Shown in pieces: positions 50,923 through 60,486 of a stretch of 64,000 nucleotides of DNA (position 1 is its first letter; each line of letters starts with the position of its first letter). The notes under the pieces were generated by a model. That model was given only the letters and a program-made list of their open reading frames with translations, was not told where the DNA came from and did no database searches. The DNA comes from Albimonas pacifica (GTDB lineage: Bacteria; Pseudomonadota; Alphaproteobacteria; Rhodobacterales; Rhodobacteraceae): contig NZ_FOQH01000007.1 of the NCBI RefSeq assembly GCF_900113695.1, positions 310,001-374,000 of the forward strand, given 5' to 3'. The position numbers and the translations under genes are program-made.

Positions 50923-51866
50923 GTCGCGCGGGCCTTCAGCCGGGGGTCGATCAGCACGTAGGCCACGTCGACGAGGAAGTTCGCGGCGACCACGATGGCC
51001 GCGAACATCAGCACCAGCGCCTGCACGGTGATCAGGTCGCGGTTGGCGATGGACTGGAAGATCAGCCGCCCCAGGCCCGGCAGGTAGAACACGTTCTCGA
51101 TCACGATGGCGCCGGTGACCACGCCGGCGAACTGCATCCCCACGATGGTGACGATGGGGGCCAGCGCGTTGGGCAGCACGTGGCGCCACAGGATCCGCGC
51201 GGGCGAGAGCCCCGTCGCCCGCGCCGTGCGCACGAAGTCGAGGCGCATCGCCTCCAGCGCGGCCGAGCGCGTGACCCGCGCCAGCACCGCCGACTGCACC
51301 AGCGCCAGCGAGATCGTGGGCAGGATCAGGGAGCTGGCGGCCGCGGCCGGCTCTCCCCAACCGGGGAAGCCTCCGGGCGGCAGCCAGCGCAGGGTGACGG
51401 CGAACAGCAGCACCAGCAGGATCGCCAGCCAGAAGGCCGGCACCGCGATGCCGAGCTGGCTGAGCAGCATCATCGCCCAGTCCCCCGGCCGGCGGTGGTT
51501 GGCCGCCGCGGCCATGCCCAGCGCCAGCGCCACGACCAGGGTCACGACCATGCCCGAGGCCGCCAGCGACAGGGTCAGGGGCAGCCGCTCGGCGATCAGC
51601 CCCGCCACCGGCACGCCGAAGGACCACGAGGTTCCGAAATCGCCGACCAGCGCCCCGCCGATCCAGGCGAGGAACCGCTCCGCCGCCGGCCGGTCGAGGC
51701 CCATCTGCGCGCGCAGCGCGGCGCGGGCGTCCTCGGTCGAGTCGATGCCCAGCACGGTCAGCGCCGGGTCGCCCGGCAGCAGGTTCATCACCGCGAAGAC
51801 GATGACCGAGATCGCCAGCAACGTGGCGAGGAAGCCGACGGTGCGGCGCAGGAGGAACAGGAGCAT
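50919..51866 (-). CDS. Dpp/Opp-type ABC permease 1
   Basis: 315 residues, DppB-like. The N-terminal TM segment with VIVFAVMNLLPGDPA is characteristic. Further TM segments and the ATPase-contact region (DFVRTARATGLSP, near 205) are visible. It follows the binding protein gene by 103 bp, a gap typical of higher expression of the binding protein. Confidence 0.93.
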   Translation of the reverse strand: MLLFLLRRTVGFLATLLAISVIVFAVMNLLPGDPALTVLGIDSTEDARAALRAQMGLDRPAAERFLAWIGGALVGDFGTSWSFGVPVAGLIAERLPLTLSLAASGMVVTLVVALALGMAAAANHRRPGDWAMMLLSQLGIAVPAFWLAILLVLLFAVTLRWLPPGGFPGWGEPAAAASSLILPTISLALVQSAVLARVTRSAALEAMRLDFVRTARATGLSPARILWRHVLPNALAPIVTIVGMQFAGVVTGAIVIENVFYLPGLGRLIFQSIANRDLITVQALVLMFAAIVVAANFLVDVAYVLIDPRLKARAT

Positions 51867-51969
51867 GGGGTCCGGATGCGGTCGGGCCGCCCGCCGCGGG
51901 GGGGGCGGGACGAGGCGCGCGCGGCCGGGCGCCGGGCCCGGCCGCGCAGGGAAGCGGCGGCGGCGGGGC

Positions 51970-53460
51970 TCAGTCGGCCCAGCGCACCCCGGCGAGCGGC
52001 TGGAAGATCACCGGCGAGGAGGCCCAGAAGCCCTCGAGCCCCGCCTTGACCACGCTCAGCTTGGGGAGCTGGAACAGGAAGGCGTGGACGGCGGCCTCGG
52101 CCAGGAAGCGCTGCGCCTCGCGCTGCAGCTCGGCGCGGGCCTGCGCGTCGGCCTCGGTCTCGATGGCGGCCCACAGCGCATCGTAGGCGTCGTCCTGGTA
52201 GCCGTAGAAATAGTCCTTGCCGCGGGCGAAGTTGCCCATGTCGTTGGGCGAGGTGTGGGCGATGATCGTCATGTCGTAGTTGCGGTTCTTGTAGACCTCG
52301 CCGATCCAGAAGCCCCACTCGACCGTCTCGACCTTCGCGTCCACCCCGGCGGCGGCGAGCTGCGCCTGGATGATCTCGGCCGAGCGGGTGGCGTAGGCGA
52401 AGGGCGGCACGCGCAGCGTCATCTCCCGGCCCGCGACGCCGGCCGCCTCGAACAGGGCGCGCGCCTTCTCGACGTCATGCGGCCAGGTCCCGGTCAGGTC
52501 GAGGTAGGCCGGTCCGTGCGGGGGATAGAAGCTGCCGATGGGCGCGGCGCGGCCGTACATGGCGCCGTCGATGATCGCGTCGCGGTCGATGGCGTGGTTC
52601 ACCGCCTGGCGCACGCGGGGGTCGTCGAAGGGGGCCCTGGCGTTGTTCATCGCCAGGATCACCTCGCCCTCGGTCGAGCCCACCGTGACGGCGAAGCGGG
52701 GATCCGCCTCGAACTGGGGCAGCATCTCGGGCGCGCCGAAGCCGGGGAAGGCGTCGAGCTCGTCGGCCATCAGCGCCGCGGCGCCGGAGGCGGGATCGGC
52801 GATGAAGCGGAACTCCACGCGGTCGAGGCTCACCGCCTCCGCATCGCGCCAGTCGGCGTTCTTCGCCAGCACCAGACGGTCGCCGCGGGTCCAGGAGACG
52901 AAGCGGAACGGCCCGGTGCCCACCGGCTCGGTCTTGGCGCGGTCCGCGCTCTCGGGCGCGAGGATCGAGGCGTCGCCCTGCGCGAGGTTGAACAGCAGGA
53001 ACGCGTCCTTGCGGGTCAGGGTCAGGCGGACGGTCGCGGGGTCCAGCACCTCCACCGAAGCGATGGGCGCCCAGATCGACTTCGAGGGGTTGACCGAGTC
53101 CTCGGCCATCGCCCGGTCGAAGCTGAACTTCACGTCCTGCGCGTCGAAGGCGGTCCCGTCGTGGAAGGACGCGCCCTCGACCAGGTGGAAGGTGTAGGTC
53201 AGCCCGTCGTCCGCGATCTCCCAGCGCTCGGCGAGATTGGGCAGCACCTCGCCGGCCTCGTTCACGGTGGTCAGGCTCTCGAACACGTTCTGCGCCAGCA
53301 TGCCGTCGATCGAGGCGGTGGCGTCGGCGGTGGGGTCGAGCACCGTCGGCTCCTGCTGGAGGCCGATGCGCGCCGTCCCGGCGGCCGAGGCGGGGGCGGC
53401 GAAGGCGAGAGCGAGGGCGAGCGCCGAGGCGGTCGCCGCGAGAAGCGCGGAAGGGGTCAT
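51970..53460 (-). CDS. Family 5 extracellular solute-binding protein
   Basis: 496 residues. A Sec signal (LLAATASALALALAFAAPASA, about 1-26, listed in part) precedes the SBP_bac_5 fold, with NLAERWEIADDGLTYTFHL, FHDGTAFDAQDVKFSFDRA and DDPRVRQAVNHAID as landmarks. It binds peptides, opines or other compounds in the periplasm for the Dpp-type importer encoded downstream. Divergent from a DeoR gene. The operon is convergent with Nit1C, so a functional link is only suggestive. Confidence 0.93.
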   Translation of the reverse strand: MTPSALLAATASALALALAFAAPASAAGTARIGLQQEPTVLDPTADATASIDGMLAQNVFESLTTVNEAGEVLPNLAERWEIADDGLTYTFHLVEGASFHDGTAFDAQDVKFSFDRAMAEDSVNPSKSIWAPIASVEVLDPATVRLTLTRKDAFLLFNLAQGDASILAPESADRAKTEPVGTGPFRFVSWTRGDRLVLAKNADWRDAEAVSLDRVEFRFIADPASGAAALMADELDAFPGFGAPEMLPQFEADPRFAVTVGSTEGEVILAMNNARAPFDDPRVRQAVNHAIDRDAIIDGAMYGRAAPIGSFYPPHGPAYLDLTGTWPHDVEKARALFEAAGVAGREMTLRVPPFAYATRSAEIIQAQLAAAGVDAKVETVEWGFWIGEVYKNRNYDMTIIAHTSPNDMGNFARGKDYFYGYQDDAYDALWAAIETEADAQARAELQREAQRFLAEAAVHAFLFQLPKLSVVKAGLEGFWASSPVIFQPLAGVRWAD

Positions 53461-53584
53461 GGGAGGGGCTCCTGTGGTTCGCCCCGGCGCTAGCAGCGAC
53501 GGATGACGGTCCGGCGACGGTGCGATGAACTTTGCCCGGCGCCGTGGCGGGAGGCGGCGCGGCGCGGCGGCGGCGTCGTCGAAC

Positions 53585-53620
53585 CGTCGCGAAAGCGTCG
53601 CGGGACTGTGCTCGTTCGCG
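53585..53620. promoter_or_regulatory. Candidate DeoR operator words upstream of the DeoR gene
   Basis: CGCGAA (53588-53593) within CGTCGCGAAAGCGTCGCGG, and TTCGCG (53615-53620), lie just before the DeoR start. The same word recurs four times upstream of the isomerase gene. DeoR/GlpR-type regulators bind TTCG-containing repeats. Confidence 0.35.
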
Positions 53621-53636
53621 CAGATGCTCCGCTCGA

Positions 53637-54491
53637 ATGGACAGACGAACGCGCATACTGGCCGCGGCGCAGCGGCACGGACGGGTCACCGTCGAGGGGC
53701 TGGCGGAGGCGCTGGGCGTCTCGGCGCACACCATCCGGCGCGACCTCGCGGCGCTGTGCGAGGCGGCGAAGCTGCGCCGCCTGCACGGCGGGGCGGAATA
53801 CATCGAGGGCGGGGCCAACCTGCCCTACGAGGCGCGCTCGGCCCTGAACCTGGGGCCGAAGCGGGCGATCGCGGCGGCGGCGGCGAGGCTGGTGCCCGAC
53901 GGCGCCACGGTGTTCCTGTCGGTGGGCACCACGCCGGCGATGGTGGCCGAGGCGCTGGCCGGGCGCGAGGGGCTGGTGGCGGTGACCAACAACCTCAACG
54001 CCGCCCTGGCGCTGGCCGCCAACCCCAGCCACCGCATCATCCTGCCGGGCGGCGAGCTGCGCCTGCCCGACCGCGACCTGCTGGGCCCCGCGGCGCTGGA
54101 GCTGATCGCGGGCTACCGCGCCGATCTGGCGATCTACGGGGTGGGGGGCGTGGACGCCGACGGCAGCCTGCTCGACTTCCACGCCGACGAGGTCGCCGCC
54201 CGTCAGGCGATGCGCGCGAACAGCCGCCGCACGATCCTGGTCGCCGACCGCTCCAAGTTCGGCCGCCGCGCCGCCGCCGTCGGCGGACGGCTGGAGGAGG
54301 CGGATCACGTGGTGATCGACGCCCGCCCCGGGCCGGAGCACGCGGGCCTGCTCGCCCCGCTGGGCGACCGCCTGCTGGTCGCCGCGGAGATCGAGGCCCG
54401 CCTGCAGGACGGAGCGCCGCGCGACCGCTCGGCCGCGACGGGGGCCGAGGCGCCCGCCCGCATGACCGCCCGGACGGGGGCCTGCGCATGA
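53637..54491 (+). CDS. DeoR/GlpR-family regulator
   Basis: 284 residues. The N-terminal winged helix (about 4-57) has VTVEGLAEALGVSAHTIRRDL. The C-terminal DeoRC sugar-phosphate sensor domain (about 75-230) has GGAEYIEGGANLPYE and KRAIAAAAARLVPDGATVFLSVGTT in outline. Glycerol 3-phosphate or a sugar phosphate is the likely effector. It overlaps the next gene by ATGA, so the regulator is the first gene of the Ugp-like operon. Confidence 0.93.
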   Translation: MDRRTRILAAAQRHGRVTVEGLAEALGVSAHTIRRDLAALCEAAKLRRLHGGAEYIEGGANLPYEARSALNLGPKRAIAAAAARLVPDGATVFLSVGTTPAMVAEALAGREGLVAVTNNLNAALALAANPSHRIILPGGELRLPDRDLLGPAALELIAGYRADLAIYGVGGVDADGSLLDFHADEVAARQAMRANSRRTILVADRSKFGRRAAAVGGRLEEADHVVIDARPGPEHAGLLAPLGDRLLVAAEIEARLQDGAPRDRSAATGAEAPARMTARTGACA

Positions 54492-55579
54492 GCGTCGCGG
54501 ACTACGTCTCCCTCTCCGGCGTCACCCGGCGCTGGGACGGTCGCGGCGGGGTCGAGGACGTCTCCCTCCGCGTCCCGGCGGGGACTTTCACCTCGATCCT
54601 CGGGCCCTCGGGCTGCGGCAAGTCCACCCTGCTGCGGCTGATCTCGGGGCTGGAGCGGCCGCAGGCCGGGACGGTGCGCATCGCCGGGCGCGACGTGACC
54701 CACGAGCCCGCCTCGGCGCGGGGGCTGGCGATGGTGTTCCAGTCCTACGCCCTCTTCCCCCACCTGAGCGTGCGGGAGAACATCCTCTTCGGTCTGCGCG
54801 TGCGCCGCTCCGCCGCGGCGGAGCGGGAGGCCCGATACGCCGAGGCCGTCGCCATGCTGGGGCTCGAGGGGCTGGGCGGGCGCAGGCCGGCCGCGCTCTC
54901 GGGCGGGCAGCGGCAGAGGGTGGCGCTGGCCCGCGCGGTGGTCTCGGGCCACCGGTTGTGCCTGATGGACGAGCCGCTCTCGAACCTCGACGCCAAGCTT
55001 CGCCAGTCGGTGCGCCGGGACATCCGCGCGCTGCAGCGGCGCCTGGGGCTGACGGTGATCTACGTCACCCACGACCAGACCGAGGCGATGAGCCTCTCCG
55101 ACCAGGTGGTGCTGATGCGCGCGGGCCGGGTCGAGCAGGCGGGCTCCCCCGTCGCGCTCTACGAGCGCCCGGCCACCGCCTTCGCGGCGGAGTTCGTGGG
55201 CGACCCGCCGATGGCGATGATCGACGGCGCGGCGCTGGGCGAGCCCGGCGTCACGGTCGGCGTGCGGCCCGAGCATCTGGCCGCAGCGCCCGCGGGCGCG
55301 GGCGACCTCGCGGGGCGGATCGTCGGGGTCGAATACCTCGGCTCCCGCACCCTGCTGGCGATCGGGCACCCGGCGGCGCGCGGCCTGGTGGTCTCGCTTC
55401 CCGGCCGCGTCGCCCATGCGCCGGGGGAGACGCTGGGCCTGGTGGCGCCCCCTGAACACCGGCTCCGCTTCGACGCGCGCTCCGGGCGCGCGCTGGGCGG
55501 GGCCGGCCCTGACGGCGGGGGCCGGACGGGGCCCGGCTCCGCCCCCGACCTCGCGCGCCGCCCCGGCCCTTCCCCCTGA
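54488..55579 (+). CDS. Ugp/MalK-type ABC importer ATPase
   Basis: 363 residues. Walker A GPSGCGKST near 39, signature LSGGQRQRVALARA near 137, Walker B LCLMDEPLSNLD, switch THDQTEAM, and a C-terminal TOBE-type regulatory domain (about 240-340). It energises the sugar-type permeases downstream. A disordered Gly/Pro-rich tail extends the C-terminus by ~25 residues. Confidence 0.93.
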   Translation: MSVADYVSLSGVTRRWDGRGGVEDVSLRVPAGTFTSILGPSGCGKSTLLRLISGLERPQAGTVRIAGRDVTHEPASARGLAMVFQSYALFPHLSVRENILFGLRVRRSAAAEREARYAEAVAMLGLEGLGGRRPAALSGGQRQRVALARAVVSGHRLCLMDEPLSNLDAKLRQSVRRDIRALQRRLGLTVIYVTHDQTEAMSLSDQVVLMRAGRVEQAGSPVALYERPATAFAAEFVGDPPMAMIDGAALGEPGVTVGVRPEHLAAAPAGAGDLAGRIVGVEYLGSRTLLAIGHPAARGLVVSLPGRVAHAPGETLGLVAPPEHRLRFDARSGRALGGAGPDGGGRTGPGSAPDLARRPGPSP

Positions 55580-55597
55580 CGCAGCACGGAGAACCCC

Positions 55598-56851
55598 ATG
55601 TTTCGCACCGTTTCCGCCGCCGCCCTCGTCGCGGCGCTGGCCCTGCCGGCCGCCGCCGAGACAAGGCTGACGATGTACTACCCGATCGCCGTGGGCGGGC
55701 CGCTGACCCAGGTGGTCGACGGCATGATCGAGGCCTTCGAGGCGCAGAACCCCGACGTGGACGTCGAGGCGATCTACGCCGGCAACTACGACGACACCCG
55801 CATCAAGGCGCTGGCCGCCCTGAATTCGGGCGATCCCGCGCAGCTCGCGGTGATGTTCTCGATCGACGCCTACGACCTGATCGAGCAGGACCTGATCGCG
55901 CCCTTCGACGAGATCGTGGAGAGCGACGAGGATCGCGCCTGGCTCGCCGGCTTCTATCCCGCGCTGATGGCGAACGGGAAGATCGAGGGCCGGACCTGGG
56001 GCGTGCCCTTCCAGCGCTCGACCATCGTGGCCTACTACAACAAGGACATGTTCCGCGAGGCGGGCCTCGACCCCGAGCGCGCCCCCGCCACCTGGGACGA
56101 GCTGGTGGAGATGGGCAAGGCCCTGACCACCGCGGACCGCGCCGGGCTGATGATCCCCTCGACCGGCTATCCCTACTGGATGTTCCAGGCGCTCGCGATC
56201 CAGAACGGCGAGGCGCTGATGTCCGAGGACGGCGCGACCACCTACTTCGACGACCCCGAGGTGGTGGACGCGCTGGCCTTCTGGCGCTCGCTCTCGGTCG
56301 AGCACGGGGTGATGCCCGAGGGCGCGATCGAGTGGGGCACCCTGCGCCAGGCCTTCCTCGAGGGGCGGACCGCGATGATGTGGCACTCGACCGGCAACCT
56401 GACGGCGGTGCGCAACGGGGCGGACTTCGACTTCGGCGTGGCGATGCTGCCGGCCAACGCGCGCCGGGGCTCGCCGACGGGCGGCGGCAACTTCTACGTG
56501 TTCAAGGACGCCGACCCCGCCCAGCGCCAGGCGGCGCTGAAGCTGATCCGCTTCATGACCGCCCCCGAGCAGGCCGCCCAGTGGTCGATCGAGACGGGCT
56601 ACATGGGCGTCTCCCCCGCCGCCTACGAGACCGAGGCGCTGCAGGCCTACGCCGCCGAGTTCCCTGCAGCCCTGGTCGCGCGCGACCAGCTCGAGCATGC
56701 GGTGGCCGAGTTCTCGACCTTCGAGACGGCCCGGGTGCGCGAGGGGCTGAACAACGCCATCCAGTCCGCCCTGACCGGCGCGAAGTCGCCCGAAGAGGCG
56801 CTGGCCGAGGCCCAGGCGGCGGCCGAGCGCCTGCTCGCCCCCTACCGCTGA
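55598..56851 (+). CDS. UgpB-like extracellular solute-binding protein
   Basis: 417 residues. A short signal peptide (SAAALVAALALPAAA, cleavage near AAAE, residue 21) precedes a family 1 binding protein fold (LTMYYPIAVGGPLTQVVDGM, then GVPFQRSTIVAYYNKDMF, both UgpB-like). Together with the phosphodiesterase gene it suggests uptake of glycerol 3-phosphate or glycerophosphodiesters. The next gene is separated by three hairpins. Confidence 0.92.
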   Translation: MFRTVSAAALVAALALPAAAETRLTMYYPIAVGGPLTQVVDGMIEAFEAQNPDVDVEAIYAGNYDDTRIKALAALNSGDPAQLAVMFSIDAYDLIEQDLIAPFDEIVESDEDRAWLAGFYPALMANGKIEGRTWGVPFQRSTIVAYYNKDMFREAGLDPERAPATWDELVEMGKALTTADRAGLMIPSTGYPYWMFQALAIQNGEALMSEDGATTYFDDPEVVDALAFWRSLSVEHGVMPEGAIEWGTLRQAFLEGRTAMMWHSTGNLTAVRNGADFDFGVAMLPANARRGSPTGGGNFYVFKDADPAQRQAALKLIRFMTAPEQAAQWSIETGYMGVSPAAYETEALQAYAAEFPAALVARDQLEHAVAEFSTFETARVREGLNNAIQSALTGAKSPEEALAEAQAAAERLLAPYR

Positions 56852-56886
56852 GCGCCGGGGCGCACGCGCGCCCTGCCCCCGCCCCT

Positions 56887-56969
56887 GCGGGGCGTACGCC
56901 CCGCGCCCTGCCCTGCGGGGCGTACGCCCCGCGCCCTGCCCACGTGGGGCGCCGGTCCGCCGGCGCCCC
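56887..56969 (+). terminator. Three consecutive hairpins between binding protein and permease genes
   Basis: The 18-bp perfect palindrome GCGGGGCGTACGCCCCGC occurs at 56887-56904 and again at 56915-56932 (28-bp period), followed by a 10-bp stem with TCCG loop at 56946-56969. These probably protect the 3' end of the binding-protein mRNA or attenuate read-through, setting more binding protein than permease. Confidence 0.75.
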
Positions 56970-57000
56970 GTTCCCGTCTTCCGCGCCCGGAGCGCCGCCG

Positions 57001-57891
57001 ATGTCCGATCCCGCCGAGATGATGCGCCGCCGCCGCGCGGTGCACGGCTGGCTGCTGCTGAGCCCGGCGCTGATCCTGCTCGCGACCTTCGCCTTCGCCC
57101 CTTCGGCGATGACGGTGTGGACCTCGCTGTTCTCCCGCGGGACGCGGCGGCGGCCGTCGGAGTTCGTGGGGCTGGAGACCTACCAGCGCCTGTTCGACGA
57201 CCCGGCCTTCTGGACCGTGGCCTGGAACAACCTGCTCTACGCCGCCGTGACCATCCCGGTCTCGATGGCGCTGGCGCTGACCATGGCGCTGTGGGCGAAC
57301 GCGCGGATGCCGGCGCGGGGCTTCCTGCGCACCGCCTATTTCACGCCCACGATGCTGCCGATGATCGCCGCGGCGAACCTGTGGCTGTTCTTCTACACCC
57401 CCGGCTTCGGGGTGCTGGACCAGTTGGTCACGGGCCTGGGCTTCGCGTCGGTCAACTGGCTGGGCCAGCCGGAGACGGCGCTGTGGGCGATCTGCGCGGT
57501 GACGATCTGGAAGGAGGCGGGCTTCTTCATGATCTTCTACCTCGCCGCCCTGCAGACGATCCCGCCCGACCTCGAGGAGGCCGCCTCGATCGAGGGCGCC
57601 TCGCGGCTCGCCTATACGCGCCGGGTGGTCCTTCCTCTGCTGGCGCCGACGACGCTGTTCATCGCGGTCAACGCGACGATCAACTCGGTCAAGCTGATCG
57701 ACCACCTGTTCATCCTGACCAAGGGCGGGCCGTCGGACGCCTCGAAGCTGATGCTCTACTACATCTGGGAGAACGCCTTCGCCTTCTTCGACGCCCCCGC
57801 CGCGGCCGCCGCCACGGTGCTGGTGCTGGCCGCGCTGGGGGGGCTTGCGGCCTTCCAGTTCCGCGTGGCCGACCGGCGGATCCACTACTGA
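57001..57891 (+). CDS. UgpA-like ABC permease
   Basis: 296 residues, six transmembrane segments with a cytoplasmic N-terminus. The ATPase-contact EAA loop is DLEEAASIEGASRLAYTRRV near 193-212, and ILTKGGPSDASKLMLYY lies near 238, as in UgpA/MalF-type permeases. The stop overlaps the next start by one nucleotide (TGATG). Confidence 0.93.
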   Translation: MSDPAEMMRRRRAVHGWLLLSPALILLATFAFAPSAMTVWTSLFSRGTRRRPSEFVGLETYQRLFDDPAFWTVAWNNLLYAAVTIPVSMALALTMALWANARMPARGFLRTAYFTPTMLPMIAAANLWLFFYTPGFGVLDQLVTGLGFASVNWLGQPETALWAICAVTIWKEAGFFMIFYLAALQTIPPDLEEAASIEGASRLAYTRRVVLPLLAPTTLFIAVNATINSVKLIDHLFILTKGGPSDASKLMLYYIWENAFAFFDAPAAAAATVLVLAALGGLAAFQFRVADRRIHY

Positions 57892-58697
57892 TGGGCGCGC
57901 TCGCCCGGATCGAGCCGCTGCTGGCGCTGGCGCTGGCGGGGCTGTGGATCTCGCCGCTGCTGTTCGCCGGCTGGGCGGCGTTCCACGACCCGTCGGCCGC
58001 GGTGGGCTTCGACCTCTCGGCGCCCTGGACGCTGGACAACTTCCGCACCGCCTGGGCGGGCGCGCCCTGGCCGCGGTATTTCCTCAACACCTTCCTGCTG
58101 GTGACGACCGTGCTGATCGGGCAGTTCGTGCTCTGCACGCTGGCGGGCTTCGCCTTCGCGCAGGTGGCGTTCCGCGGCAAGGACACGATCTTCGCGCTGG
58201 TGCTGCTGCAGCTCTTCATCCTGCCCGAGGTGCTGATCGTCGAGAACTACCGCGTCGCCTCCGCGCTCGGCCTGCTGGACACGATCCTGGGGATCGGGGC
58301 GCCCTACATGGCCTCGGCCTTCGGGATCTTCCTGATGCGCCAGGCCTTCAAGTCGGTCCCGAAGGAGCTCGACGAGGCCGCGCGGATCGAGGGGTGCTCG
58401 CTGCTCGGGACGCTGTGGCGGGTCTACGTGCCGGCGGCGCGGCCGACGTATCTCGCCTATGCGCTGGTCTCGGTCTCGACCCACTGGAACAACTTCCTGT
58501 GGCCGCTGATCGCGACCAACTCCGACTCCACCCGGCCGCTGACGGTGGGGCTGTCGATCTTCGGGGCGCCCGAGAACGGGGTCGACATCGCGGTGATCTC
58601 GGCGGCCACCGGCATGGCGATCGCGCCGCTCCTGGTCGCATTCCTCGTCTTCCAGCGCCAGTTCGTCCAGGCCTTCCTGCGCGCCGGCATCAAGTAG
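57891..58697 (+). CDS. UgpE-like ABC permease
   Basis: 268 residues, six transmembrane segments. The EAA loop is ELDEAARIEGCSLLGTLWRV near 160-179, and STHWNNFLWPLIAT near 200 is typical of UgpE/MalG-type permeases. Completes the importer with the UgpA-like permease. Confidence 0.93.
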   Translation: MGALARIEPLLALALAGLWISPLLFAGWAAFHDPSAAVGFDLSAPWTLDNFRTAWAGAPWPRYFLNTFLLVTTVLIGQFVLCTLAGFAFAQVAFRGKDTIFALVLLQLFILPEVLIVENYRVASALGLLDTILGIGAPYMASAFGIFLMRQAFKSVPKELDEAARIEGCSLLGTLWRVYVPAARPTYLAYALVSVSTHWNNFLWPLIATNSDSTRPLTVGLSIFGAPENGVDIAVISAATGMAIAPLLVAFLVFQRQFVQAFLRAGIK

Positions 58698-58723
58698 CCG
58701 CGCGCCCCCGCCAAGGAGCTTCA

Positions 58724-59587
58724 ATGCCCGCCCCCAATCCGGATGTGACCTTCGTCCACATGACCGACCTGCACCTCGCAGCCCCCGGGGCCGAGGACGA
58801 GTTCGAGGTCAACGACACCGCCGCGACCCTGCGCCGGACGCTCGCCGCCATCGCGCGCATGTCGCCGCCGCCGGCCTTCGTGGTCGCCTCGGGCGACCTG
58901 ACCCACCACGGCCACCCCGACGCCTACCGCCGCCTCGCGACGATGCTGGCGGAGGAGGGCCCCGACGTCCCCGTGATCCTCGCGCTCGGCAACCACGACC
59001 GGCGCGAGGGGTTCGCGGAGGTGTTTCCGCACCTGCATCCCGACCCGTCGAAGCCCTGCGACCACGACCTGCTGGTCGCGGGGATCCACGTCATCGTGCT
59101 CGACAGCGCCGTCGAGGGCGGCATCCAGGGCGACTGGGAGGACGGGCAGGTGGACTGGCTGAAGGCCCGCCTCGCCGCGCATCCGGAGGCGCCCAAGCTG
59201 CTGGTGATCCACCATCCGCCGATGATCGACCGCAACTCGGCCCGCTTCACCTGGAAGTCGCTGACCCGCGAGGCGACCGAGGCGCTGCGCGAGGCGATCG
59301 CGGGGCGCAACGTGCTGGCGATCCTGTCGGGGCACATCCACCTCGACCGGGTGCATGTCTGGCACGGGGTCCCGGTGGTGATCGGCGCCGGCCACCATGC
59401 CGCCGGCGACCCGGTGGGCTCGGCCGACGGGATGCTGCGCATGGTCGACGCCACCGGCTTCGCGATCTGCGAGTCCCGCCCCTCCGGCCTCGGCGTCACC
59501 TTCGTCGCCCACCCCCAGACCCGCGAGGTGGTGCGCGAGATCGGCCTCGACCGGCTCGCCGCCTACATCGTCGACCCCGCCGAGTAG
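58724..59587 (+). CDS. GpdQ/CpdA-type metallophosphoesterase
   Basis: 287 residues, class III phosphodiesterase. The dimetal motifs are all present: DLH (residues 15-17), GDLTHHG near 59, GNHD near 91, the His-rich IHHPPM near 165 and GHIHLD near 204. Such enzymes hydrolyse glycerophosphodiesters or cyclic nucleotides. The Ugp-like transporter in the same operon favours glycerophosphodiesters. AAGGAG precedes the ATG. Confidence 0.92.
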   Translation: MPAPNPDVTFVHMTDLHLAAPGAEDEFEVNDTAATLRRTLAAIARMSPPPAFVVASGDLTHHGHPDAYRRLATMLAEEGPDVPVILALGNHDRREGFAEVFPHLHPDPSKPCDHDLLVAGIHVIVLDSAVEGGIQGDWEDGQVDWLKARLAAHPEAPKLLVIHHPPMIDRNSARFTWKSLTREATEALREAIAGRNVLAILSGHIHLDRVHVWHGVPVVIGAGHHAAGDPVGSADGMLRMVDATGFAICESRPSGLGVTFVAHPQTREVVREIGLDRLAAYIVDPAE

Positions 59588-59590
59588 GTC

Positions 59591-59637
59591 CCCAACGCAG
59601 AAGGCCCGCCGCGCGGGCGGGCCTTCCGGCGTTGGGC
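59591..59637. terminator. Long bidirectional hairpin terminator
   Basis: CCCAACGC/GCGTTGGG and AAGGCCCGCC/GGCGGGCCTT form an interrupted 18-bp stem around GCGCG. It lies between the convergent phosphodiesterase and isomerase genes. Confidence 0.8.
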
Positions 59638-59645
59638 AGGGGGTC

Positions 59646-60467
59646 TCAGCGGCCGAGGCCCGCGGCCTCGAGGAACGCCATCGAGGGCGGGATGCGGGCC
59701 TTGTCGCGCAGCTCCAGCACCAGCCGCGGCTTGTGGGAGAGCGCGGCGACGGCGCGGAACACCGACGGCCACAGGATCGTGCCCTCGCCCAGGCCCCAGT
59801 GGCGGTCGGCGAAGCCGTCGGCGTCCTGCAGGTGCACATGCTCGAGCTGCGCGCCGGCGTCGGTGATGTAGTAGTCGACCGGCGGCGCGCCGGTGGAGCG
59901 GTGGGCGTAGTGGGCGTGGCCGGTGTCGACCGAGAGCTTCAGGCGCTCGGAGCCGAAGCTGTCCACCAGCCGCCGCCGCTCGGCCGGGTCCTTGTCCTGG
60001 ATGTTCTCCATCACCAGCGTCACGCCCTGGTCCTCGGCCCGCGCCACCACGCGGTCGAGCGTGTCGTGCGTGAACTCGAACACCTTGGCCCGCGCCTCGG
60101 GCAGCATGTCGAGGTTGTTGTGGTCCCAGGTCGTGTAGGGCGAGTGGATCACCATCTGGTCCGCGCCCAGCGCCCGGCAGACGTCGAGGCCCTGCATCAT
60201 CCGCTTCTCGACCACGCGGCGGATCTCGGGGTCCATCGAGGCGACGGTGAAGCCCCAGAAGGGCCCGTGGATGCCCAGCCGGCCCTTGTGGCCGTCGAGC
60301 AGGCGCCGCGCCTCCTCGACGAGCGGGCGCCAGTCGCCCTCCAGCACCTCGGCGAGGTGGAAGCTCTGCAGTTCGAGGTCGCGGTCGGCCTCCAGCAGCC
60401 AGTCGCGATAGGTCGCGAGGCTCTCGACAGGCAGGCAGGCGCCGATGACGGGCAGGTCCCGGGACAT
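59646..60467 (-). CDS. Sugar phosphate isomerase/epimerase-family TIM barrel protein
   Basis: 273 residues, xylose isomerase-like AP endonuclease 2 fold. Metal-ligand candidates are Glu in VMENIQDKD near 157, Asp/His in SVDTGHAHYA near 187, His in LEHVHLQDADG near 224 and Glu near the end (LVLELRDKARI). The start at MSRDLPVIG has GGAGAG 6 nt upstream; upstream ATGs lie in that ribosome site. Being convergent with the phosphodiesterase operon, it may process the carbon released there. Confidence 0.9.
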   Translation of the reverse strand: MSRDLPVIGACLPVESLATYRDWLLEADRDLELQSFHLAEVLEGDWRPLVEEARRLLDGHKGRLGIHGPFWGFTVASMDPEIRRVVEKRMMQGLDVCRALGADQMVIHSPYTTWDHNNLDMLPEARAKVFEFTHDTLDRVVARAEDQGVTLVMENIQDKDPAERRRLVDSFGSERLKLSVDTGHAHYAHRSTGAPPVDYYITDAGAQLEHVHLQDADGFADRHWGLGEGTILWPSVFRAVAALSHKPRLVLELRDKARIPPSMAFLEAAGLGR

Positions 60468-60486
60468 GAGACTCTCCATGGAGTGA

